DNA of 64,000 nucleotides, from the NCBI RefSeq assembly GCF_004364315.1, contig NZ_SOBR01000003.1:434001-498000 (forward strand). Reading direction: 5' to 3'. The translations under genes and the position numbers were made by a program. Under the pieces are notes generated by a model. That model did no database searches. It saw only the letters and a program-made list of their open reading frames with translations, and was not told where the DNA came from. This stretch comes from Chromohalobacter marismortui. Its GTDB lineage: Bacteria > Pseudomonadota > Gammaproteobacteria > Pseudomonadales > Halomonadaceae. Position 1 is the stretch's first letter. Each line of letters opens with the position of its first letter. Below, piece by piece: positions 37,736 through 44,907 of this stretch.

Positions 37736-39007
37736 ATGCTCGCCTTGGTCGACTGCAACAACTTCTACGCCTCATGTGAACGGGTTTTCCGCCCCGATCT
37801 CGAGGGCCAGCCGGTCGGAATTTTGTCCAACAATGACGGCTGCGTGATCGCCCGCAGCAACGAGATCAAACCGTTGGTCGCCATGGGCATGCCGCTCTAC
37901 CAGATCCCGCCCGACATCCGCCGACGCGTTACCCTGCTATCCAGCAACTACGCGCTTTACGGCGACATGAGCCGGCGCGTCACGCAGACCCTGCGTGAGT
38001 TCGCGCCCGAGATCGAGGTCTACTCAATCGACGAATCGTTCGTGCATCTTGAGGGATTCCCGCGCGACGGTATCGAGGCCCACTGCCAACGGCTACGGCA
38101 AACGGTCAAACGCAACACCGGCATTCCCGTCAGTGTCGGGGTGAGCACATCCCGCACCCTCACCAAAATCGCAAACCACCGCGCCAAGAAAATCGCGGAC
38201 TACGGCGGCGTATGCATCATGGAGCCCGACACCCCCGCGACTCGCCAGGTGCTCGAGCAGCTCCCGCTGACGGAAATATGGGGCGTCTCCGGGCGACTCG
38301 CCGCCCGGCTGATGGATCTCGGCATCAACACCGCGCTCGACTTGCGCGACGCCGACCCCAAACGGATACGGCGCCATTTTTCAGTCGTCCAGGAGAAGCT
38401 GGTCTACGAGCTGCGCGGCGTGAGCTGCATCGAGACCGACGATCTCGCCGAGCCGAAGCAACGCATCATGACCTCGCGCTCATTCGGTACCGCAACGAAT
38501 CACTACCCGGACATCGCCGAGGCAATCCGCACGCACGCAAGCCGAGGCGCGGAGAAACTGCGCAAGCAAGGCAGCGTCGCGCGGGCTTTGATGATACTGC
38601 TGCGTACCAACCGCCACCGCCCGGACCTGCGCCAGCACAATCCCGACCTGGTCGTGCAGCTCCCCCACTCAACCGACGACACCCGGCTCATCGTGCAGAC
38701 CGCACAACGCGCCCTCAGCGCCGCTTACGAGAAAGGCCCCTGCTACATGAAGGCCGGGGTCATGATGCTCGACATCGCCGACAAAGCCACGCTCCAGGCA
38801 GACCTATTCGACGCGTCACAAAGCCAGGAAGAAAAGCGTAAAAGCGAGGCCCTGATGAGCGTGGTCGACAAGCTCAACGCCCAGATGGGGCGCGACACCA
38901 TCCGCCTGGGGGGACAGCGCAAAGACGCCGTGTGGCAGCTACGCCGCGATTACCTCACGCAGCGCTATACGACGGAATGGGGGGAATTGCCGAAGGTGAA
39001 AGCATGA
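37736..39007 (+). CDS. umuC: UmuC, DNA polymerase V catalytic subunit
   Basis: 423 aa (E. coli 422). Y-family polymerase motifs: ALVDCNNFYASCERVF, the ARSNEIKPL palm region, catalytic YSIDESFV, and VSTSRTLTKIANHRAKK. Separated from umuD by 132 bp containing a GGCCCG/CGGGCC hairpin, with AAAGGGG before the ATG. The prophage carries a complete inducible mutagenesis operon. Confidence 0.96.
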   Translation: MLALVDCNNFYASCERVFRPDLEGQPVGILSNNDGCVIARSNEIKPLVAMGMPLYQIPPDIRRRVTLLSSNYALYGDMSRRVTQTLREFAPEIEVYSIDESFVHLEGFPRDGIEAHCQRLRQTVKRNTGIPVSVGVSTSRTLTKIANHRAKKIADYGGVCIMEPDTPATRQVLEQLPLTEIWGVSGRLAARLMDLGINTALDLRDADPKRIRRHFSVVQEKLVYELRGVSCIETDDLAEPKQRIMTSRSFGTATNHYPDIAEAIRTHASRGAEKLRKQGSVARALMILLRTNRHRPDLRQHNPDLVVQLPHSTDDTRLIVQTAQRALSAAYEKGPCYMKAGVMMLDIADKATLQADLFDASQSQEEKRKSEALMSVVDKLNAQMGRDTIRLGGQRKDAVWQLRRDYLTQRYTTEWGELPKVKA

Positions 39008-39229
39008 AGACACTGTCCTTGGACTGTCACGAGCCCTATGCGGAACATTGAATGATATCGGACAGTCATCTTGGCAATGAGCACATTCAAGAGCCGTCGT
39101 TGGCAGAGCGACTGGCGCCCTCTGCAGCCCCAAGTTTTATCGCGATAAGTTGGTGATAGCCGACAGCCAGTAGTGGAAATAGAAGCCTGTCAGATTAAAT
39201 ATATAAAATAAAGCAGCAGCGCCCTAACT

Positions 39230-39757
39230 CTACTTAAAGTCATCTAATGCTGACTTGGCAGCCTTACGCCTTTTCGCAGACCTTTTGCAATCTCGCACAA
39301 AATTATTAACAGCTTCAAACTCTTTCCAAATACAGGCAAGGGCAAATATTCCTATACCTAACAAACCACCGATAACATCGTAGCCGGCAAAAAAAAGCGG
39401 ATTCTTTGAAGGAATAAGAAAAACGGCTGCAGAAAAAATTGCAGAAAAGACATAAAAGCCTCCTGCTATCCAAACCTGCCGCCTTTTTGCCGACACTATT
39501 CTAGTCAGACGGGTCTCTTCCATCCGACTTAATCCATCAGTATCTTCTAACCCTCTGAGTTTACCGATAAGTTGCACACAGAAACCAATTGGAAAAAGAA
39601 ATACAGACATGAGTAACCATGGAGGCGAATATGGCACACCTTGAGGATGGAGAGAAAGAATCAAGTCAAAAGCCAAAGCCCCCAAGCCTGCTGAGAGCAG
39701 AAGCGCCATAGCACCAAGGCCCGACCAGCCTGCTTGCACTCTCAGCGGTTTGCACAT
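39230..39757 (-). CDS. Four-helix membrane protein, second gene of a two-gene module (RexB-like layout)
   Basis: 175 aa with four predicted transmembrane helices (about 10-33, 44-64, 94-114, 120-143) and a basic C-terminal tail (KRSAKRRKAAK). It starts 3 nt after the stop of the 377-aa gene, with AGAGGAA in that gene's last codons as ribosome site, so the two are coupled. Soluble sensor plus four-helix protein downstream of a CI gene is the layout of lambda rexA-rexB. I see no sequence match that proves homology. Confidence 0.8.
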   Translation of the reverse strand: MCKPLRVQAGWSGLGAMALLLSAGLGALAFDLILSLHPQGVPYSPPWLLMSVFLFPIGFCVQLIGKLRGLEDTDGLSRMEETRLTRIVSAKRRQVWIAGGFYVFSAIFSAAVFLIPSKNPLFFAGYDVIGGLLGIGIFALACIWKEFEAVNNFVRDCKRSAKRRKAAKSALDDFK

Positions 39758-39760
39758 AAC

Positions 39761-40894
39761 TTATTCCTCTGAATCAGAACCAGCATTATGATCTTTTCCC
39801 GGATCAATCTGCTCTGTAGCAATTTTATCTTTCAGCCACACTTTCATTTTATCAAAAAGGTCATTTTCATCAACCATACCATTGAAGGTTTTAACTGAGA
39901 TCCTACCAGTCAGCTTAAGATCTTCACCCGAAATAACTCCACCACCATCAAGGTAAATTTTGACATCATCTTCATGCTGATGTCTAAGGGCAGTTGCCAT
40001 ATTATCAAGAACCTGGTGTCCTTTTTTTGTTGTTTTTCTCAGGTATGTTATTTCAAGACTTACTTTAAGGTTGGCATCATCCAGAGACTCTTTAAGATCT
40101 TGCTTATCAAACCAGTCTTGATCAATAAGGGCCCGAACGATATCGGCCCCCATCCCTTTTGGCGAAAACTTAAGCTTATTAGAGCTCTCACTAACAACTT
40201 GATCAGATTCACTCTGAGCATGCTCTTCAGAGTCAACTAAATAGCCGTCACCGGTCTCAATTGGAGCACCCAAACAAATAGACTTAGCGGGGTTTTTTTC
40301 AATTTTCTTTACGATATCAGGCGCTGGCTTATCTTGAAGAATAAGCGCAGACTTAGATGAAAACTTTTCCGTAAAGTACTCAAAAAGCCATTTAAGGTGA
40401 GTTTCTAAGTCTCTTGCCTTCAAAGCCATGGATTGTATAACCACCAAGTGGTTATCTTTGACGCCAAAGTACAACATGGACTCGACAAACTCTTTCCGCT
40501 TCTCCAGCCTCTGCTCATCTCTACGTTCTTGACTTGCAACACGACCCTCTTCTTCATGTTGCTTATCACCGCCTCTCTCGGCTGCTACTTCAGACGCCTC
40601 TAGCGAGTCAATTAAAAAGTATTCAGAGTCATCATCAATAGTTAAAAGAGCTTGACCTTTACCATTCTCGAAAACGACAAGCTGACCAAAGAACATGCCA
40701 CGACTTTCACTATAATGATTGACAAGGCGAAATATCTGTTCATCCTGACTAATAGACTCAAGACGTTTTTTCGCTTTCCTAGCCTCACTTCCAGAAGAAA
40801 AAACATCCTTAATAAGGTCCTGTAAAGTAAAGCTACAGGTGGTAATATTGGCAAACTTATAGTGAATAGATTTATTTTTTGAGTCGGTTTTCAT
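39761..40894 (-). CDS. Soluble protein, first gene of a two-gene module (RexA-like layout)
   Basis: 377 aa, AT-rich, no transmembrane helix. The N-terminal 90 residues form an alpha/beta domain (FRLVNHYSESRGMFFGQLVV), a highly charged linker lies near 105-130, then MLYFGVKDNHLVVIQSMALKARDLETHL, and a C-terminal domain with LKLTGRISVKTF. By eye, the pattern resembles lambda RexA (GDTIGFARTVFGPTTSDL and IGRTTVKVE) but similarity is weak. Family otherwise unrecognised. Confidence 0.8.
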   Translation of the reverse strand: MKTDSKNKSIHYKFANITTCSFTLQDLIKDVFSSGSEARKAKKRLESISQDEQIFRLVNHYSESRGMFFGQLVVFENGKGQALLTIDDDSEYFLIDSLEASEVAAERGGDKQHEEEGRVASQERRDEQRLEKRKEFVESMLYFGVKDNHLVVIQSMALKARDLETHLKWLFEYFTEKFSSKSALILQDKPAPDIVKKIEKNPAKSICLGAPIETGDGYLVDSEEHAQSESDQVVSESSNKLKFSPKGMGADIVRALIDQDWFDKQDLKESLDDANLKVSLEITYLRKTTKKGHQVLDNMATALRHQHEDDVKIYLDGGGVISGEDLKLTGRISVKTFNGMVDENDLFDKMKVWLKDKIATEQIDPGKDHNAGSDSEE

Positions 40895-40968
40895 GGTCCC
40901 TCCGCAAATGGTTCTTAGCTATATACTTCATTCATTATTAATCACTACAGCCAAGTGGTACGCATAAG

Positions 40969-41089
40969 TCACGAAATTCCGCCGATCCTGACCTCGTACT
41001 ATCAAAGATCTTTACCTCGTACATCTATTCAGGCGGATCATCTCAGACTCATAGTGCTCGTTGTCGCTTATGAGATAGAGCGCACCACC
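40969..41089 (-). pseudogene. Relic of a second CI-type repressor, C-terminal end
   Basis: On the minus strand this reads GGALYLISDNEHYESEMIRLN, then after a frameshift the end YEVRIGGIS-stop. The intact CI at 42066-42734 ends GGAWLLISDNHAYEKEMIKPD...CRVRIGRIA-stop. The TAATCACTAC at the cI stop (42060-42069) recurs at 40939-40948. The FRG gene is thus bracketed by an intact and a decayed cI 3' end. Confidence 0.85.
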
Positions 41090-41174
41090 GACCTCGAACT
41101 ACTCACTGAAATTCCCAGAGCACCAGATGATCATCCACTGAAGCTACAGCACAAAATAGTATATAAAAGATCAT

Positions 41175-42047
41175 TTAAACCACATCCCTAACAAAGCTCT
41201 TAAGAGAGCGCGCATACCCATCTAGCCCCGGGAAAAGACTAGCAGCAGTTATATTCATCATACTTAAATTAAAAAGTATATAATTATGCATCTCCTGTGG
41301 TATCACTATTTTGATAGCCGCATAGTCAAAGACCTCACCTTCCTCTAAATCAAATACATGATAGTCATCACTAGGCAGACGCTCTGAAAACTGACATTCG
41401 TCTATCATCAATGTTTCGGATAAGTTTTTTTCAAAGGATTCTGTTATGTTTGCAGGTAACACAAACAGTCCTTGCTGAACCGAGATACGCTCATTTAAGA
41501 TATATGGCTCTACAGGAATGGCCATAGATGAAAAACCTGTAGGGTTTGAGAGAACCTCCCCAGATAGAGACCTAAAGTAACTTTCTATTTTTCTTATTGT
41601 CTCATGACCAGACAAATACTGGCCATGATAACTTTGGAAGAATTCTGGATTAAAACACCAAACCGCAGCATCTCCCGAGCTATTCTCTATAGCAAAAAAA
41701 GCCGCCACGTAAAAAGATGAAGTAAAATCAAGCAGCCTAGTGGGCGCACCAAAATGTTGCATCAAAGCAAGCCATTCGAGATCATTCTCTTCTTCGGGCA
41801 AGTTCCTCAAATACAAATGAGCTCTTCTTTTGAACTCATGAAGCATGTGCTGCTCTCTATTAATTAAGAAATCAAGATCAAAGCCCTGATCTTTGCACAC
41901 TCTTTCAAGTGATGATGACAAGCCCCATTCTGCATTTGCCTGTCCTCGAAAAATGAAGCTGGCCATGGAGGATCCAAGCTCGTTCACTTCACTCCAGTCC
42001 AGTGCCCTGATTACTAGAAGATTCTGTCTATCAAGATTATTTGACAT
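41175..42047 (-). CDS. FRG-domain protein
   Basis: 290 aa. FRG-domain signatures: FIFRGQANAEWGLSSSLER near residue 32, WLALMQHFGAPTRLLDFTSSFYVAAFFA near 90-118 and RISVQQGLFV near 190. The domain's biochemical role is unsettled; it is often seen in accessory and defence contexts. It begins 18 bp after cI on the same strand, so it is probably expressed in the lysogen from the CI promoter. Confidence 0.88.
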   Translation of the reverse strand: MSNNLDRQNLLVIRALDWSEVNELGSSMASFIFRGQANAEWGLSSSLERVCKDQGFDLDFLINREQHMLHEFKRRAHLYLRNLPEEENDLEWLALMQHFGAPTRLLDFTSSFYVAAFFAIENSSGDAAVWCFNPEFFQSYHGQYLSGHETIRKIESYFRSLSGEVLSNPTGFSSMAIPVEPYILNERISVQQGLFVLPANITESFEKNLSETLMIDECQFSERLPSDDYHVFDLEEGEVFDYAAIKIVIPQEMHNYILFNLSMMNITAASLFPGLDGYARSLKSFVRDVV

Positions 42048-42065
42048 TCAGCTTACACCTAATCA

Positions 42066-42734
42066 CTACGCAATCCGCCCAATCCTGACCCGGCACCGTC
42101 CCAGGATCTCCACGTCCTGCATCTCGTCGGGCTTGATCATCTCTTTCTCGTAAGCGTGGTTGTCGCTGATCAGCAGCCAGGCTCCACCCGCGACGCGTTG
42201 CACGCGCTTGATGCGGTATTCCTCCCCCACGCGAAGCAAGAACACGCCGTCCGGCGTGCGCTGGCTGCAGTCGACGATCACCCGATCGCCGTCCTGGAGC
42301 GTGCTGCCCATGGAGTCGCCGCGGACCTTCGCGCCTATCAGGTGCGCGGGATCGAGCCCTTCGGCGGATAGCGCCTGGGTCTGGAAATAGAGGGTGCTTT
42401 CGACGTTCTCGTGCTCGATGAGGCGCCCTGCGCCGGCAGCGGCCTCGATGTCGTACATCGGTACGGGGGACAGCCCTTCATTGGCACCAATCGGTTCCAA
42501 TGCAACATCCAATTCCTCTTTCCCGATAGAAGCAAATCGCTCCCCAGTCAGGACGTATTGAACATCGATCCCGGCCTTGGCAATTGCGGTGAGATAGTCC
42601 GCTTTGGGACTACGTTGCTCGCTTTCATAGAGCATTTGGGACTTTTTGGTGATCTTCGCCAATTCACCAAACTGGGTCTGGCTCAATCCCAGACGCTCCC
42701 TTTCCTCACGTAGCCGATCACCAAAAGATACCAT
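42066..42734 (-). CDS. cI: Phage repressor CI, HTH plus S24 peptidase
   Basis: 222 aa. An N-terminal helix-turn-helix (LREERERLGLSQTQFGELAKITKKS), the cleavage region AAAGAG near residue 100, catalytic Ser140 (GDSM) and Lys175 (RIKRVQ). RecA-stimulated self-cleavage would link induction to SOS. A palindromic operator overlaps its start codon. This replaces the non-cleavable C repressor of P2. Confidence 0.93.
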   Translation of the reverse strand: MVSFGDRLREERERLGLSQTQFGELAKITKKSQMLYESEQRSPKADYLTAIAKAGIDVQYVLTGERFASIGKEELDVALEPIGANEGLSPVPMYDIEAAAGAGRLIEHENVESTLYFQTQALSAEGLDPAHLIGAKVRGDSMGSTLQDGDRVIVDCSQRTPDGVFLLRVGEEYRIKRVQRVAGGAWLLISDNHAYEKEMIKPDEMQDVEILGRCRVRIGRIA

Positions 42735-42773
42735 TCGGTATTATTTCCTCTTGACATGGATACCGTTCGGTTC
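42728..42773. promoter_or_regulatory. Predicted CI operators and early promoter
   Basis: Two related sites: ATACCATTCGGTAT (42728-42741, palindromic, covering the cI start codon) and ATACCGTTCGGTTC (42760-42773). A consensus TTGACA (42751-42756) lies between them as -35 of a rightward early promoter, so the second site would lie between -35 and -10. Typical dual control of the lysogenic and early transcripts. Confidence 0.75.
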
Positions 42774-42827
42774 CACTCTGTTTGTGCAGTCTTTCACTGG
42801 TTTTCACATCACAAGGGAGCCACTGCC

Positions 42828-43181
42828 ATGGCCGACCCCGAAATGATCACTCCTGCGGCCCGCGCTACCCGCGAGCTGCACGAAAACGAGCCAGCCGAGG
42901 TGTACGTCCGCGGCCTGCACGTCGAACTCTCCAAGTGTTCGTCCGGCATGCGCATGGCGCTGCTGCGCTACATCTCGCCGGAATCCGGCGGCAGCAATCC
43001 CCTGGCCGAGCTTGAGGCGCTCGAGGAACGCACGCTGGCCGAGGCCTGCGCCAAACTGGCCGGCGACATGGTGTCCGCCCGCCGGGACGACGACGCCATC
43101 GAAGACGCGCTCACCACCCTGCGTGGCCACCTGGAAGAACACTTCATCCAGCGTAAGTACGCAGCGCTCTACGAACGGTGA
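42828..43181 (+). CDS. First early phage gene, function unknown
   Basis: 117 aa from ATG 42828, after AAGGGAG. Acidic, mostly helical, no recognised domain (ELHENEPAEVYVRGLHVELSKCSSGMRMALLRYI). The position just right of the early promoter is where Cro- or Cox-type regulators usually lie, but no HTH is apparent. Confidence 0.75.
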   Translation: MADPEMITPAARATRELHENEPAEVYVRGLHVELSKCSSGMRMALLRYISPESGGSNPLAELEALEERTLAEACAKLAGDMVSARRDDDAIEDALTTLRGHLEEHFIQRKYAALYER

Positions 43182-43450
43182 GGTGCCTGACCATGCTCGT
43201 CCCACACCGTTTCCGCCGGGTACAACACACGCAGCCCTTTCTCGGACTGGCGATGCAGCTCCACTACATAGGGCTCGGCGAGCCGCAACAGGTCGAGCCG
43301 GGTGTAGTCCTCGCCCGGAGTCGCGCCTGCCATCAGCAAGCTTTCCTCGATGTTGGCGGCTGCCGCATAGAGCGTATCGCTGAACCCCGAAGCATCCATG
43401 GTCTCGAGCCTTGGAAACAACGGACTCGGCGCCTTTTTCCCTGCCGGCAT
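43169..43450 (-). CDS. Hypothetical small phage protein, opposite strand
   Basis: 93 aa with a good ribosome site (AAGGAGCGCC) before ATG 43450. Composition is protein-like (SGFSDTLYAAAANIEESLLMAG, YTRLDLLRLAEPYVVELHRQ), whereas the opposing plus-strand frame is not. Overlaps the end of the preceding early gene by 13 bp tail to tail. No family recognised. Confidence 0.55.
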   Translation of the reverse strand: MPAGKKAPSPLFPRLETMDASGFSDTLYAAAANIEESLLMAGATPGEDYTRLDLLRLAEPYVVELHRQSEKGLRVLYPAETVWDEHGQAPHRS

Positions 43451-43493
43451 ACCGGCGCTCCTTGTCTTTCACTCCATTGAGGAAGCCTAACCT

Positions 43494-43709
43494 ATGAGCC
43501 ATCCCGACACCATCATGTCGCCCACCGTGAGTCGCGCGCCCAAAGGCTGCAATCGCCCGGTGATGACCCACCTGACGGAAACCGAGCGGCAGCGCCTGGA
43601 GAGCATCGCCGAGTTGGAAATGCGCTCGCTCTCCGCGACGTCTCGCCTGCTGATGATCAAGGGCATCGAGCAGTACGACGCCGAAACCGAGCAGGCCGCT
43701 CGATCTTGA
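43494..43709 (+). CDS. Small early phage protein, possible RHH regulator
   Basis: 71 aa: basic N-terminus, then LTETERQRLESIAELEMRSLSATSRLLMIKGIEQY, a helix pair like the dimer helices of ribbon-helix-helix proteins. GAGGAAG precedes the ATG. Function unknown. Confidence 0.7.
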   Translation: MSHPDTIMSPTVSRAPKGCNRPVMTHLTETERQRLESIAELEMRSLSATSRLLMIKGIEQYDAETEQAARS

Positions 43710-43749
43710 TCTTTCCATCGTCCTGCATTGCCGCATAAGGAACTCCGCT

Positions 43750-43953
43750 ATGTACCAGGACCCAAAACGCGTTCGCACCAAGGCCACCGTCTATCTGGAC
43801 CAGTACGAAGCCGACGTCATCACCGCATTGGCCAACTACCTGGGCGTACCCAAAGCCGAGGTCATGCGCCAGATGATGATGAAGGAGGCGCGCGAGGTGC
43901 TCGGCGTCGACCTCGCCGTGCTTGCCGACACTATCGCCGCCTGCGCCAGCTGA
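43750..43953 (+). CDS. Small ribbon-helix-helix-like phage protein
   Basis: 67 aa. RTKATVYLDQYEADVITALANYLG fits a beta strand followed by two helices of the CopG/Arc fold. TAAGGA precedes the ATG. Possibly an early transcription regulator. Confidence 0.7.
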   Translation: MYQDPKRVRTKATVYLDQYEADVITALANYLGVPKAEVMRQMMMKEAREVLGVDLAVLADTIAACAS

Positions 43954-43990
43954 GCCCAGCCCCACATCCACCGTGCATTCGAGGTGCTTC

Positions 43991-44176
43991 ATGCCGGAAA
44001 AAGCGATGGAGCTCGACCCACAGCTACAAGACGTGCTCGACGCCATTCGTGACCAACAAGGGCTGGAAAGTCGCGAGCAGGCTGCGGAATGGCTGCTGCG
44101 CCGACGCATCCGCCGCGGCGCGCAAGAGCTGACAGGACGTGGCCGCGCCCTTTACCCCGCAGGGAGGAAACATTGA
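43991..44176 (+). CDS. Small early phage protein
   Basis: 61 aa from ATG 43991; helical and basic (EQAAEWLLRRRIRRGAQELTG), reminiscent of a ribbon-helix-helix C-terminal half. Overlaps the ogr-like start by one base, so it is probably co-translated with it. No family assigned. Confidence 0.65.
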   Translation: MPEKAMELDPQLQDVLDAIRDQQGLESREQAAEWLLRRRIRRGAQELTGRGRALYPAGRKH

Positions 44177-44439
44177 TGACCGTACAGAACCGCCACCGCA
44201 TCCCATGCCCGCATTGCGGCGTGAACCTGCGCGTTCGCAAGAGCCAGGGGCTCACGCCGGTGTACCGCGAGGCGGTCTTCGAGTGCCGCAACGAGGATTG
44301 CGGCTGGCGCGGCAAAGCGTCGATCGAGATCACACACACCATCGCGCCCAGCGATATCCCCAACCCGACCGTGGCCTTGCCGTTCGTGCCACGCCTGCGG
44401 GACCTGATCGCCAAGCAAGCCCACGCCGCCAACGGCTAA
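44176..44439 (+). CDS. ogr: Late gene activator, Ogr/Delta zinc finger
   Basis: 87 aa. Cysteines at 11, 14, 37 and 42 form C-x2-C-x22-C-x4-C, exactly the Ogr/Delta motif. These proteins bind dyads about 55 bp upstream of late promoters and recruit RNA polymerase. Predicted targets here are the three GGTGT-N14-ACACC sites. In P2 ogr follows D; here it sits inside the early operon. Confidence 0.92.
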   Translation: MTVQNRHRIPCPHCGVNLRVRKSQGLTPVYREAVFECRNEDCGWRGKASIEITHTIAPSDIPNPTVALPFVPRLRDLIAKQAHAANG

Positions 44440-44456
44440 TACCGGAGAACAGCATC

Positions 44457-44849
44457 ATGAACAGCACAGCCAACAACGTGACCAACCTCGCCCCGCACAA
44501 AGACGCGCACAACATCGCTGCCGGCCGCCTGCTCCGGGATCGCTGGGAGAACCGCGTCAACGCCCTGGGGAATTGCATCGAGCACCTCATCGTCGATCAC
44601 GACATGACTGAAGCAAACGCCGAACTGGTGGCCATCCAAGCCTACGCCGATCTGGAGTCCACCAACCAGGTCGCCCGTATCGATATCGATGCGTGTACGT
44701 CCCACGTGGTGGTGCTGCGCACCGAGGGCGGTCGCCCGGTGGTATTCACCGTGACCGACCTGATGCACGTGCTGACCCAGGCCCGTCAGGAAGAGCGTGC
44801 CGTGGTCGTCGATCGCGAGCGCCGGCGCCCCGTCGTTCTCGAGTACTGA
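44457..44849 (+). CDS. Early phage protein of unknown function
   Basis: 130 aa from ATG 44457, preceded by CGGAGA. A helical first half (RLLRDRWENRVNALGNCIEHLI) and a beta-rich second half (HVVVLRTEGGRPVVFTVTDL). No recognised family. Between the activator and the primase. Confidence 0.75.
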   Translation: MNSTANNVTNLAPHKDAHNIAAGRLLRDRWENRVNALGNCIEHLIVDHDMTEANAELVAIQAYADLESTNQVARIDIDACTSHVVVLRTEGGRPVVFTVTDLMHVLTQARQEERAVVVDRERRRPVVLEY

Positions 44850-44907
44850 AGCGGGCAGCCGCCGCCCTTCACTGCGTTCTCTATTCATGAGTAAAAGGAG
44901 GCCCAGC

